From: JBBQCW01 sp038319025
GTDB lineage: Bacteria > Actinomycetota > Thermoleophilia > Solirubrobacterales > Solirubrobacteraceae
Length of the DNA stretch: 64,000 bases
Direction: 5' to 3'
Assembly (NCBI GenBank): GCA_038319025.1
Contig: JBBQCW010000004.1
Coordinates: 166,092 to 230,091 of the forward strand
The notes beneath the pieces are model-generated. The model ran no database searches and was not told where the DNA came from. It was given only the letters and a program-made list of their open reading frames with translations. This document shows positions 9,236 through 17,618 of this stretch, piece after piece; within the stretch, counting starts at the first letter, position 1, and each line of letters starts with the position of its first letter. Position numbers and translations under genes: made by a program.

Positions 9236-9322
9236 CGAGTCGGTGCGGCAGCGTCGCAGTCGGCGGGGGCGCAACGTCAGCCTCCATGGCGCACACGGTG
9301 ACGCGCTATCGAAGACGGCCAC

Positions 9323-9328
9323 TATCAT
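9323..9328 (+). promoter_or_regulatory. possible -10 element TATCAT
   Basis: TATCAT ends 6 nt before a GTG at 9335, the same geometry as the leaderless promoters elsewhere in the window. It would drive the tiny ORF and then the flippase and GT4 genes. Confidence 0.35.
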
Positions 9329-9334
9329 CGGGGC

Positions 9335-9391
9335 GTGTGCCGTTGCCCCGTAGCCGAAACCCGAGCGTCCCCGCAGGCCGGGGTCGCTTGA
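9335..9391 (+). CDS. putative 18-aa leader peptide
   Basis: Speculative. GTG at 9335 opens an 18-codon frame (MCRCPVAETRASPQAGVA) that stops at 9391, 131 bp before the flippase start. The only support is the TATCAT hexamer at leaderless spacing. It could be a regulatory upstream ORF or chance. Confidence 0.2.
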   Translation: MCRCPVAETRASPQAGVA

Positions 9392-9522
9392 TCGAGCCGC
9401 AGAGTCGCACGGGTGAACGGACGGCGTCGACACAACGGGCTCGGCTTCGACGCTCCCTTGGGTTCTGTGGCGACGGGGTCCGGGTTCGACCTGCTCCTGT
9501 GGCTCACAACCAGTCTCGATAA

Positions 9523-10827
9523 GTGCGGCCGATCGCCCGATTGGTGCATGTCGGCCGTCGTCTGACTGCTTTTGCCTCTGCCCAGACGCTCGTTCAATTG
9601 CTGCAGATTGCCACGGGTTTCGCGCTAGTCCGGTGGCTCTCTCTCGATGAGTTCGCCCAATATACGCTTACCCTCGGCGTGGCGACCACGCTCTCGCAAT
9701 TGGTGGATATCGGGTGCGCCAGTGCCGTGATGCCGCTCGTTGGCAAGCACGCTGGTGACCCCCGACTGTTTGGCGTCTACGTGCGTTCGGCGCTTTATCT
9801 CCGCAAGCACGTTTTGGTCGTGTTGCTGGTGCCAGGATCGCTGCTCTTCCTCGTCCTGAGCGCCGGGCATGGTTGGTCGGTGCCACTTCGCTTGAGCTTG
9901 TTGGCCACAGTCTTGGTGGCAGTCGTAGCGCGAGCATCGAGCGATCTCTACGCCCTGCCGATGCTCATGAACAACCGGTTTCGTGACTATTACGGCGTCC
10001 AGTTTGTCACCAACGCCATCAGGCTTGGATCGGCCGCGCTGTTGCGATTCCTCGGCATCCTGTCGGGTGTCAGCGCCTCGGCCCTGAACGCGCTCGCGAT
10101 GGTTGGCGTTGGGTGGGGGTACAAGCGTTTGGCCCAGACACATCTCGATCCCTCAGCGGTCCGTGACGCCGCCAGCACAAGGAAGATCGTTAATGTCGCA
10201 AAGCCTCTCATACCCGGAATCATCTTCGCTGCCGGCCAGGGTCAGTTGACAGTGTTCCTAGCGTCGATTTTTGGATCAACGACGGAGATAGCGCAGCTGG
10301 GAGCGCTTGGACGTCTCGGGACGCTTTTCACCGTTCTGGGCGGCTTAACAATCGTGTTGATCTCCCCGCGGTTCCCTCAGCTGGACCGAGCCAGACTACC
10401 TTCGGAAATTCGTGGCGCGATCGGTCTGTCGTGCGCGGCTGGGTTGGGCCTGAGTGCAGTTGCTTTCGTGGAACCTTCGTGGTTCTTGGTCGTGCTCGGG
10501 CCGTCGTATGCTGAGCTCACATCGGAGGTCGGCTGGTTCATCGCCGGGGCCTCAGTTACTTTCATCGGGACGGTTGCGTACTCCATCAACGTGGCTCGGC
10601 GGTTTATCTGGTTGAGGGGCACGCTCGGCGCTATAGCGATCATCTTGGCGACTCAGCTCGTCTGCTTGGCGACGCTAGATCTTGGAAATGTTCTCGATCT
10701 GCAGTACTTCGCATTGGCTACGGCTGTCGCCGCCTTGCTCCCGCAAGCCGTGATGATGCGTATAGGACTTCAACGCGGGCCACGGACACTTGAAGGGGAG
10801 GGACCGACGAGCCTGGTTGTCCCGTGA
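9523..10827 (+). CDS. Wzx-type flippase / polysaccharide biosynthesis membrane protein (copy 1)
   Basis: 434 aa with about 12 hydrophobic segments and the N-terminal pattern of Wzx/MATE-like exporters (a helix, then GFALVRWLSLDEFAQYTLTLG). These flip polyprenyl-diphosphate-linked oligosaccharides across the membrane. The GTG at 9523 directly follows an in-frame TAA; GTG at 9544 is an alternative. Base composition is visibly lower in GC (one 60-nt line counted at 58%) than most of the window, and the following GT4 gene shares this, suggesting the pair was acquired together. Confidence 0.8.
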   Translation: MRPIARLVHVGRRLTAFASAQTLVQLLQIATGFALVRWLSLDEFAQYTLTLGVATTLSQLVDIGCASAVMPLVGKHAGDPRLFGVYVRSALYLRKHVLVVLLVPGSLLFLVLSAGHGWSVPLRLSLLATVLVAVVARASSDLYALPMLMNNRFRDYYGVQFVTNAIRLGSAALLRFLGILSGVSASALNALAMVGVGWGYKRLAQTHLDPSAVRDAASTRKIVNVAKPLIPGIIFAAGQGQLTVFLASIFGSTTEIAQLGALGRLGTLFTVLGGLTIVLISPRFPQLDRARLPSEIRGAIGLSCAAGLGLSAVAFVEPSWFLVVLGPSYAELTSEVGWFIAGASVTFIGTVAYSINVARRFIWLRGTLGAIAIILATQLVCLATLDLGNVLDLQYFALATAVAALLPQAVMMRIGLQRGPRTLEGEGPTSLVVP

Positions 10828-10864
10828 TCGGAGTTGTGAACCGCCCAGGCTTAGGGATCATGGA

Positions 10865-10870
10865 TAGGCT
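10865..10870 (+). promoter_or_regulatory. -10 element TAGGCT for GT4 at 10877
   Basis: TAGGCT ends 6 nt before the GTG at 10877, leaving room for a leaderless start. It gives the GT4 its own promoter although the flippase ends only 49 bp upstream. Confidence 0.55.
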
Positions 10871-10876
10871 GGCTGG

Positions 10877-12184
10877 GTGAGCGGCCGCTACCGAGCAGAT
10901 GATGGGCCGACATCGGAGCGTCCGCTTCGCATCGCGTGGCTTGGTCCAGAACCGGGGGACGTTGGGGGCGTTCGGGCCATGGCGGGGCAGGTGGTGCTGG
11001 GTCTCGCTGAGCTGGGCGCCGCGATTGAATTGTTCCTCGAAGGTCCGGCCCCTGACGGTCCGGGGTTGTTCGCAGACTTGCCCGACGTGACGGCCCATTT
11101 CGTAGATTCGGGTTGGCGCTTTGACCGGTGGTACAGCTCGAATAACTTCACAAAGCTGGTGACTGGGACAGGGGCTCGCGTATTGGCACAGCGTCGTCTG
11201 GTGGATTCGGTGGTTTCGCGGCACGAGCAGCAGCCTTTCGACGTGCTTTACCGCTTTTCGCAGATTGAGCTGTTCCGTCTGCGGAGCGTTCAGCGCCGGC
11301 TGCCACCTATCGTCGTGCATCCTGAGGTTCACGCCGAAGCGGAGAGGTTTCACCACTGGCGCGAGCGACATCTCTCAAGGGGATCCGAGCGGCCCGCACA
11401 GTTTCTCGCTACCCACGCATACTTGGACTACCGCTCACGCGTCCAGCGCCGGGACGTCCAGCTGGCTGAGCTAGTCATTGCCCCGAGTCGTCGGTTTGCG
11501 ACTTACATGCACGATGACTACGGCGTCTCTCGTGATCGCCTGCGGGTGCTTCCCAACACCATCGATCTGGATCGATTTTCGCCCAGCCCTGACCCTCCCG
11601 ATCCCCGGCCCGTGCGACTGCTCTTCGTATCTCGGATGTCGGTGCGGAAGGGCGTGGAACTGGTGGTTCATCTGTCACATCGGCTAGACGATCTCGCCGG
11701 CGCGGTGCAAATCGACTGCATCGGCGGTGTGAGCTTGTTCTCAGACTATTCAACCGTCCTCAATCACCTCAACCCGAGAACGGCGCGGCACGTCGGCCAC
11801 GTGTCTGCCCATGACGCACCTGGCCTCTATCGAAACGCTCACTGTGTCCTTCAGCCATCCTGGTACGAGCCTTTTGCGCTAACCGTTGCCGAAGGCTTGG
11901 CATGCGGGTTGCCGGCCATCGTTTCAGACGAAGTCGGGGCCGGTGAGGACATTGATGACCGTGTTTGCCGGGTCCACGCGGCTGGGGACCTCGATGCGTT
12001 GGAACGCGATGTGCGGCAGGTCGTCCAAGAACTGCAGGAGGGCCGCGGCCGACTCTTGGCGGCAGTCGCCCGAGAAGAGGCGGTCGCCCGGTTCGGTCGG
12101 GCGACGTTCGCTCGGGGTTTCGAGATGATTGGCAGAGAACTCACGGCCCCAAGGTGCGGTCATGCACCTGACGACGCTTCGTGA
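10877..12184 (+). CDS. GT4-family glycosyltransferase
   Basis: 435 aa. GT-B fold: the N-terminal half (GPEPGDVGGVRAMA, glycine-rich loop) should bind the acceptor, and the C-terminal half carries LLFVSRMSVRKGVEL, the donor-binding start of Glycos_transf_1, and the EX7E region around SWYEPFALTVAEGLACGLP. It likely transfers a sugar from a nucleotide donor with retention. The GTG start is fixed by TAGGCT 6 nt upstream. It follows the lower-GC flippase and shares its composition, so the two may serve one glycan. Confidence 0.82.
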   Translation: MSGRYRADDGPTSERPLRIAWLGPEPGDVGGVRAMAGQVVLGLAELGAAIELFLEGPAPDGPGLFADLPDVTAHFVDSGWRFDRWYSSNNFTKLVTGTGARVLAQRRLVDSVVSRHEQQPFDVLYRFSQIELFRLRSVQRRLPPIVVHPEVHAEAERFHHWRERHLSRGSERPAQFLATHAYLDYRSRVQRRDVQLAELVIAPSRRFATYMHDDYGVSRDRLRVLPNTIDLDRFSPSPDPPDPRPVRLLFVSRMSVRKGVELVVHLSHRLDDLAGAVQIDCIGGVSLFSDYSTVLNHLNPRTARHVGHVSAHDAPGLYRNAHCVLQPSWYEPFALTVAEGLACGLPAIVSDEVGAGEDIDDRVCRVHAAGDLDALERDVRQVVQELQEGRGRLLAAVAREEAVARFGRATFARGFEMIGRELTAPRCGHAPDDAS

Positions 12185-12234
12185 AACCCAGTTGAGACTC
12201 TAAGTCCGGTCTGATGGCGCACGTGCCGGAGAGG

Positions 12235-13152
12235 TCAGCCGCGGTGGCGGAACATCAGGTTGCAGTATTCGAAGCCCGGATCCATCGGACCGGACAACGT
12301 CGGCTCGGGCAGGCGGGGTGTGGGGGAGGTCGTGGCCACGACCTCGTTCCCCCGGACGATCACCGGAACGTATCCGCGGTCGATGAGCCAATCGACCATA
12401 GGAGCCGCGTCCACGGAGGACGAGGCCTCGGCGATGACGTGCTGCGGCGGCGCGTGTTCGAACAGGGCGCTGCCTCCGGACAGGACTGCGGCCTCGGCCC
12501 CCTCGACATCGATCTTCATGAGCCGGACCGGACGTTCCCGCAGGCTCGCCACGTCGTCGAGTCGCGCGATGCGGATGCGCTTTTCGGTGGCGCCGCCCAG
12601 CCATTCGGGCCGGTCGGTCGAGCTGAGCAGGCCGATCGCATCGTTGACGTAGAGCGTGCCCGACCCCTTTTGGGTGCCTAGTGCCACCGGATGCACCACG
12701 ACCCGATCCTCCCAGCCGTTGCGCCGGATGGAGTCCTTCAGGCTCGTGATGAGGTCCACGTTGGGCTCGAAGGCATGGACCGCTCCCCCTGGGCCGATCA
12801 GGGCAGCGAAGCGCAGGCTGTGGACGCCTACATTGGCTCCCACATCGACCGCGACATCCCCGGGACGAAGGACCGCCCGGGCGAACGACACCACGTCGGT
12901 CTCATAGGCTCCGCCGAGCCACAGGCGCCGGAACCCTGGATCGTCGAGTGGCACCCGGACCTGCGCCCCGTCCCCGAGGGTTGCGAAGCCGTGGGCGCCG
13001 GGGCCTAGGGCGTCGACGACGGCCGCTCCGGTGTGGTAGGCAGCCATGTTGTACGGCCGGTCGAGCATCGGCACTTGGCTCATCAGCCGGGTGACCACCA
13101 CTGCGGCCCGGACCGGCGTCGGCAGGCGACGGGCTTTCGCGGAGGGCGCCAT
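12235..13152 (-). CDS. FkbM-family methyltransferase (copy 3)
   Basis: 305 aa. Motif I is VAVDVGANVGVHSLRFA, the second acidic motif is HAFEPNVDL, and the FkbM hallmark RLMKIDVEGAEAAVL lies near residue 210. The enzyme should methylate a hydroxyl on the glycan or its precursor. It lies 14 bp downstream of the sigma-factor gene on the same strand, so both are probably on one transcript. It converges with the GT4 gene at 10877. Confidence 0.85.
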   Translation of the reverse strand: MAPSAKARRLPTPVRAAVVVTRLMSQVPMLDRPYNMAAYHTGAAVVDALGPGAHGFATLGDGAQVRVPLDDPGFRRLWLGGAYETDVVSFARAVLRPGDVAVDVGANVGVHSLRFAALIGPGGAVHAFEPNVDLITSLKDSIRRNGWEDRVVVHPVALGTQKGSGTLYVNDAIGLLSSTDRPEWLGGATEKRIRIARLDDVASLRERPVRLMKIDVEGAEAAVLSGGSALFEHAPPQHVIAEASSSVDAAPMVDWLIDRGYVPVIVRGNEVVATTSPTPRLPEPTLSGPMDPGFEYCNLMFRHRG

Positions 13153-13166
13153 CGGTCGGCCGCAGT

Positions 13167-13658
13167 CTACGGTGCTTCGTCGCGTTCTGGTTCGAGCACG
13201 CGCCGGAGCTCCCGGAGGCTGCGGGAGAGGATCTGCTGGACGTTGCTCAGTGACAAGCCGGTCAGCTCGGCGATCTGCGACCCGGTCATATCGGCGCCGA
13301 ACCGCAGGGCGAGCAGCTCCCGGTCTCGATGGGCGAGGTGCGCGAGGCCCGCCGCCAGCTCGGCGTCGAGGCCGAGCCGTGGCGGCGTGGGCGACGCGGC
13401 GACATGGTCGGCATGGTCGAGGGAGAGCTGTCTGCCTGTCCGGTCAGCACGCACGTTGTCGATGAGGAGGTTCCGGGCGATGGCGAGCAGCCACGTCGCC
13501 GTGGAACCGCGGGCCGGGTCGTAGCGCTCCCACGCCCGCAGCGCCCGCTCGAACGTGAGTTGCGTGAGGTCCTCGGCGGCTTCGTACGACGGAAGCCGGT
13601 AGGCGAAGAACCCGAAGACCTGCGAGGCGTGACGTTCGTACACGGCGGTAAAGTCCAT
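13167..13658 (-). CDS. ECF-like RNA polymerase sigma factor
   Basis: Starting at the ATG at 13658 gives 163 aa, the usual ECF size. Region 2 covers residues 1-75 (YERHASQVFGFFAYRL, then DLTQLTFERALRAW and WLLAIARNLLID), and region 4 covers the last 65 (HRDRELLALRFGADMTGSQIAELTGLSLSNVQQ, a helix-turn-helix quoted here in part only by its ends). The frame runs on upstream but overlaps the divergent GT2 start and has no domain. It is first in an operon with an FkbM methyltransferase. No anti-sigma gene is next to it. Confidence 0.85.
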   Translation of the reverse strand: MDFTAVYERHASQVFGFFAYRLPSYEAAEDLTQLTFERALRAWERYDPARGSTATWLLAIARNLLIDNVRADRTGRQLSLDHADHVAASPTPPRLGLDAELAAGLAHLAHRDRELLALRFGADMTGSQIAELTGLSLSNVQQILSRSLRELRRVLEPERDEAP

Positions 13659-13736
13659 GCCTGCGCGGAAGTATCCACGTTCCTGCTTCTCGCATGCCTC
13701 TGCGCCGGGCCACTCGGCCCTCCCATCGCCCGCACC

Positions 13737-14630
13737 ATGGATCCCGCCGCCACCGTCGTCATCGCCTCCAAGGACCGCCCCCGCCGCCTCCGCCGGTGCT
13801 TGGGCGCGCTGGCCGGTCAGCGGACCCGGTGGCCCTTCGACGTGGTCGTGGTGGACGACGGAAGCACCCCAACGCTGAGCGAGGAACCCGGGATAGCGGC
13901 CCTTGCGGAAAGAGTGGACGCCACTTGGGCCAATTTTCGTGTCGTCCGCGGTGCGGGCGCAGGCCCGGCGCGCGCCCGGAACCTTGGCATCGCCCAAGCG
14001 CGCGGGGCGGTCGTGCTGTTCACTGACGACGACACGATCCCGTCGGCCGATTGGGTGGACGCTGCAATCAGCTGGCTAGTGGCCCACCCGACGGCGGTCG
14101 GTGTCGAGGGTCCTACATGCACCGCGCCGTACGACCCCCTGTACGAGCACAGTGTCGACGCTCCCGGCGGAGGAGGCCTGACCTGCAACATCGCCTACCG
14201 GCGGGATCTGCTGGTGCGTCTTGGTGGCTTCTACGAGCTGTTCCCGTACGCGCACGGAGAGGATCTCGATCTTGCGTATCGCGCTCTCGAAGTTGGAGCG
14301 ATCGGGTTTGCTCAGGCGATGGCGGTCGAGCATCCCGCGGCGACGGTGTCCCTCAAGACGCTGATCCGAGAAGGTCGCTACGCGGCCACGCAGCTCGAGG
14401 TGGCGCGCCGGCACCCGCAACGCTATGCGGGTGGCTGGTCCTCATCCCTCGAGCTACAGCTCCTGGTGGGCCCGGCGCGCCGGGGACTCACGTACGTGCG
14501 CAGCCGCCGGCTTTCTGCGGCCGCTCTAGCTCGCCTCGTGCTCGTGGTCTCCGGGCAAACGGTCCTCGGTGCTTGGGCGCTCCTACGCGCCCGAACCGAG
14601 GCTGGTGCCCGGGGGCGCTCCCCGGGCTGA
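13737..14630 (+). CDS. GT2-family glycosyltransferase
   Basis: 297 aa. GT-A fold: VVIASKDRPRRLRRCL at the N-terminus, VVVVDDGST as the first acidic site, and FTDDDTIPS as the DxD metal site near residue 105. HGEDLDLAYRA near 180 is the usual base-region motif. Inverting transfer from a nucleotide sugar in the cytosol is expected. It is divergent from the sigma gene with 78 bp between starts. The ATG at 13737 is chosen as the domain begins there; in-frame sequence upstream overlaps the sigma gene. Confidence 0.83.
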   Translation: MDPAATVVIASKDRPRRLRRCLGALAGQRTRWPFDVVVVDDGSTPTLSEEPGIAALAERVDATWANFRVVRGAGAGPARARNLGIAQARGAVVLFTDDDTIPSADWVDAAISWLVAHPTAVGVEGPTCTAPYDPLYEHSVDAPGGGGLTCNIAYRRDLLVRLGGFYELFPYAHGEDLDLAYRALEVGAIGFAQAMAVEHPAATVSLKTLIREGRYAATQLEVARRHPQRYAGGWSSSLELQLLVGPARRGLTYVRSRRLSAAALARLVLVVSGQTVLGAWALLRARTEAGARGRSPG

Positions 14631-14653
14631 CGGCGCCTCGCTTGACTACAGTC

Positions 14654-14659
14654 TAATTT
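14654..14659 (+). promoter_or_regulatory. -10 element TAATTT for FkbM at 14667
   Basis: TAATTT ends 7 nt before the GTG at 14667. The local AT-rich run stands out from its surroundings, supporting a promoter between two co-directional genes. Confidence 0.5.
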
Positions 14660-14666
14660 TCCGGCG

Positions 14667-15479
14667 GTGTCCTTCGCGCCCATCACTCGGCTACGAGGCT
14701 TATCCGCGGAGCTCGGCGGAGCACGGCACCTGATCCCACGTTCCCGGACTCGATACTGCGCCGACGTAGTGGCGTTTCGCCTGCTGCGCATCGTCCGCCT
14801 GCCGGGGATGAACGGCGAGCGCACGATCGTGCTCCGGGACGGAATTCGTCTCACCTACCGCCTCAACCGCGGGGACATCCAGGCGATCCGGGAGATCTGG
14901 CTGGCGCAGACCTATCGTCCTCCCTTCCCGGCGGTCTCCCTCCCCGTGGTCGTGGACGTCGGTGCCAACATCGGCTTCACCTCGCTCTACTTCGCCAGTC
15001 GTTACGGGGCTCGTCTCGTAGTGGCGGTCGAGCCGGACCCCGACAACGCCACGCTCCTGCGTCGAAATTTGGCTCAGAACGGCATCGAGGCGGTGGTGCT
15101 TGAGTCAGCGGTCGGGCCGGACGACCGCGTGGCGCGCTTCGCCCGCACCACCGACTCGAACCTCGGTCGGGTGGCGGATGCCGGCATTGCCGTCGAGATG
15201 CTCTCCATGGCCTCGATCCTGGAGCGGATTGGCGATGCGGAGATCGACATGCTCAAGATCGATATCGAGGGCGGCGAGGGGGCACTGTTTGACGCTGCGG
15301 ACCTGTCCTGGCTGCGACGCGTCCGGGCAATGATGATCGAGTTCCACCCCGAGGTCGTGGACCGCGCCGCGATCGTCGAAATCATCACCGGCTACGGATT
15401 CGACTTCATTCCCGTCGGCTCGGTGGAGGAGAAGAGCGCCGACACCTTTGTCCGTCAGCCGGCGGCCAGCCGGTCGTAG
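14667..15479 (+). CDS. FkbM-family methyltransferase (copy 4)
   Basis: 270 aa. Motif I VVDVGANIGFTSLYFA, second motif VAVEPDPDNA, and the hallmark MLKIDIEGGEGALFD. The N-terminal 90 residues resemble the lead-in region of longer FkbM sugar methyltransferases. The GTG start is supported by TAATTT 7 nt upstream. Its last 25 bp overlap the end of the convergent GT4 gene at 15455, an unusually long antisense overlap. Confidence 0.85.
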   Translation: MSFAPITRLRGLSAELGGARHLIPRSRTRYCADVVAFRLLRIVRLPGMNGERTIVLRDGIRLTYRLNRGDIQAIREIWLAQTYRPPFPAVSLPVVVDVGANIGFTSLYFASRYGARLVVAVEPDPDNATLLRRNLAQNGIEAVVLESAVGPDDRVARFARTTDSNLGRVADAGIAVEMLSMASILERIGDAEIDMLKIDIEGGEGALFDAADLSWLRRVRAMMIEFHPEVVDRAAIVEIITGYGFDFIPVGSVEEKSADTFVRQPAASRS

Positions 15480-16603
15480 AGGTCCAGATGCGCCTTTACG
15501 GCGGCCGCCCACGTGTACGGTGACGCGCTTCGCCGGGCAGCGGCACCCATCCTCTCCCGGCGGGCGGGGTCGGCGAGCTCGCCGAGATGCTGCGCGGTGC
15601 GTCCCGGATCGCCATCCAGGAAATGTCCGTTGACGCCCTCCTGAATCAGCGCGTCGGGGCCGCTCACCCGGGTCACGAGCAGCGGAAGCCCGGCGGCGGC
15701 CGCCTCGTAGGTCACCAGCGAGAACGTCTCATAGCTCGAGGGCAACACAAATGCGTCTGCGGCGGCAAACTCGCGCTGAGGCTCATCTGTGGAGCCGGCG
15801 AACGTCACGCGGCTCCAGATGCCCAGCGAGGCGGCCAAACGCTCCGCGTAGGCCTGGTCCCCCTTTCCTACAACGACCAGACGCCACCCGTCAGTCGCCG
15901 CCACGGCGCGCAAAGCGTGCTCGAGCCCCTTGCGGCGCCAATCCCCCCCGACGAAGACGGCGATGAGCGTGTCGTCGGTGAAACCCCGAGCCGCGCGGAC
16001 AGCCGCACGGGCGGCGGGATCGGCGCGAAAGCGCTTGCCATCGACTCCGTGAGGGATTGCCGTGAGCCGCTCGCGCATGGCCGGGTACACGGTGGCCACC
16101 TCCCGTTCGACGCCCACCGACACGGCGATCATCGCCCGGACACGGGACGGTTGGTAGCTCCAGCGCTCTCCCGCTTCGCTCACTGTCGCCGCCAGCTTCG
16201 AGTTGAGCCGGTGCGCCGGGCTCTGCCGGCTGGCCCGCGACTGGCCGAGGGCGTTATAGGCGCGGTGGCAGAAGTGCACCGTCACCACGTCGACGGCGGC
16301 CGGGACGATGGCACCGCACGCATGGACGAGGCCCCGTCCGTGGCGGCGCAAAACGCGGCCGGCGGCGATCTCGAACCACGGATAGGCCAGAGGAAGGGGG
16401 CGGGTCGGGCCTGGCACGCGGTGCACGCGCAGCCGCGGATGGTCTGGCACGTCACAGGATCGGCTGATCACGCTGACCTCACGCTCGTCCGCGAGCGCTC
16501 CGTTGACGAGCTCCATGAGCTGGCGCTCCATGCCACCCCGAGGGCCGATCTCGTTCGCCACGTACGTGATGGCTGAGGCTCGTGCTGCCCTGGGGTTCGA
16601 CAC
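15455..16603 (-). CDS. GT4-family glycosyltransferase
   Basis: The GTG at 16603 gives 382 aa and puts ITYVANEIGPRGGMERQLME close to the start, as in most GT4 enzymes; TATCGT lies 8 nt upstream. The C-terminal donor-binding half has VFVGGDWRRKGLEHAL, a KGDQAYAERLA loop, and SSYETFSLVTYEAAAAGLP as the EX7E site. It should add a hexose to a lipid-linked or protein-linked acceptor. It is divergent from the GT2 at 16686. Confidence 0.82.
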   Translation of the reverse strand: MSNPRAARASAITYVANEIGPRGGMERQLMELVNGALADEREVSVISRSCDVPDHPRLRVHRVPGPTRPLPLAYPWFEIAAGRVLRRHGRGLVHACGAIVPAAVDVVTVHFCHRAYNALGQSRASRQSPAHRLNSKLAATVSEAGERWSYQPSRVRAMIAVSVGVEREVATVYPAMRERLTAIPHGVDGKRFRADPAARAAVRAARGFTDDTLIAVFVGGDWRRKGLEHALRAVAATDGWRLVVVGKGDQAYAERLAASLGIWSRVTFAGSTDEPQREFAAADAFVLPSSYETFSLVTYEAAAAGLPLLVTRVSGPDALIQEGVNGHFLDGDPGRTAQHLGELADPARRERMGAAARRSASPYTWAAAVKAHLDLYDRLAAG

Positions 16604-16611
16604 TCGGCCGG

Positions 16612-16617
16612 ACGATA
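16612..16617 (-). promoter_or_regulatory. -10 element TATCGT deciding the GT4 start at 16603
   Basis: TATCGT on the minus strand ends 8 nt before the GTG at 16603 and lies inside the longer open frame, which argues against starts upstream of it. Confidence 0.55.
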
Positions 16618-16685
16618 CCGGTGGGGGCGTAGACTTGAGGTTGCCGCAGTCCGAGTCGTGAAGCCCGATACCGTTCGGCCGACCG

Positions 16686-17618
16686 ATGACCCCCATCCGC
16701 CTCTCGCTCGTGATTCCCACGTACCGCAGGCCGGAGAGCCTGGTCGCCTGCTTGGACGCGGTCGATCGCCAGTTGGTTCCCGTCGACGAGGTCTTGGTCG
16801 TCCACCGCCCCGGCGACGAGGCGACTGTCGGCATCCTCCGCGGCCGCCCAGGCCTACGAACCGTCGCTGTGCACGCCCGCGGGGTTCTCGCCGCCATGGC
16901 GTCGGGCGCTGAGGCCGCGTCGGGCACGCTGATCGGATTCGTTGACGATGACGTCAGCCTGCGGCCCGAATGGCATCAGCGCATCCGCGCCTGGTTCGAC
17001 GACCCGGCCGTTGGTGGAGCGTGCGGCCGAGACGTCATCGCCCGTCCCGGCCAGGTGGCGGCCAGCTCCTTAGACGTGGGTGTCATCACCGCATGGGGAA
17101 GGGTCGTCGGCAACCATCACCTGGGCATCGGGTCAGCGCGCGAGGTTGAGGTGCTCAAAGGCGCCAACATGGTGTTCCGGCGCGAGGCGCTGGCCCTCCC
17201 CGAAACGCTCCGGGGCACCGGCGCCCAGGCGCACTTCGAGGTCGCCACCTCATTGTGGTCGCGAAATCGCGGCTGGAAGCTCGTGTTCGATCCGCAGATC
17301 CTCGTCGACCACGCCCCCGCCGAACGATTCGATGCGGACACGCGCTCCGCGCCGGAACGGCGGGCGGTCGACGATGCGGCGGACAACTTCGTGTTCTGCC
17401 TTCTGTCCGAGCGTCACGACCTGCTGCTGCGCCGCACGGTGTTCGGCCTGCTGATCGGGGATGGCGGTACGGTCGGGCTCGGGCGGGGAGGCGTCGCCGT
17501 CCTGCGCGGTGAGACCGCCGTTCGGATGAGACTCGGCCCGAGCCTGCGCGGCCAGCTGCGGGCAACCGTGCGCGTGCTCCGCGGCGGGCGCGTGGCGATG
17601 AGGACCTTCCCCGTCTAG
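16686..17618 (+). CDS. GT2-family glycosyltransferase
   Basis: 310 aa. LSLVIPTYRRPESLVACL opens the GT-A domain; the metal site is FVDDDVSLRPEW near residue 83. The first acidic motif is atypical (VLVVHRPGDE rather than VVDDGS), so substrate contacts may differ. The middle has VLKGANMVFRREAL, typical of GT2 acceptor loops. TACCGT lies 11 nt upstream of the ATG, so a very short leader is possible. The stop shares CTAG with the stop of the convergent polymerase gene. Confidence 0.8.
   Translation: MTPIRLSLVIPTYRRPESLVACLDAVDRQLVPVDEVLVVHRPGDEATVGILRGRPGLRTVAVHARGVLAAMASGAEAASGTLIGFVDDDVSLRPEWHQRIRAWFDDPAVGGACGRDVIARPGQVAASSLDVGVITAWGRVVGNHHLGIGSAREVEVLKGANMVFRREALALPETLRGTGAQAHFEVATSLWSRNRGWKLVFDPQILVDHAPAERFDADTRSAPERRAVDDAADNFVFCLLSERHDLLLRRTVFGLLIGDGGTVGLGRGGVAVLRGETAVRMRLGPSLRGQLRATVRVLRGGRVAMRTFPV

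Larger units (their letters stand above)
9236..9522. other. intergenic region with one tiny candidate ORF
   Basis: 287 bp between the polymerase operon and the lower-GC flippase gene. Nothing conserved is recognised except a TATCAT hexamer at 9323-9328 followed by a short ORF at 9335-9391. An in-frame TAA directly precedes the flippase GTG at 9523. Confidence 0.5.
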
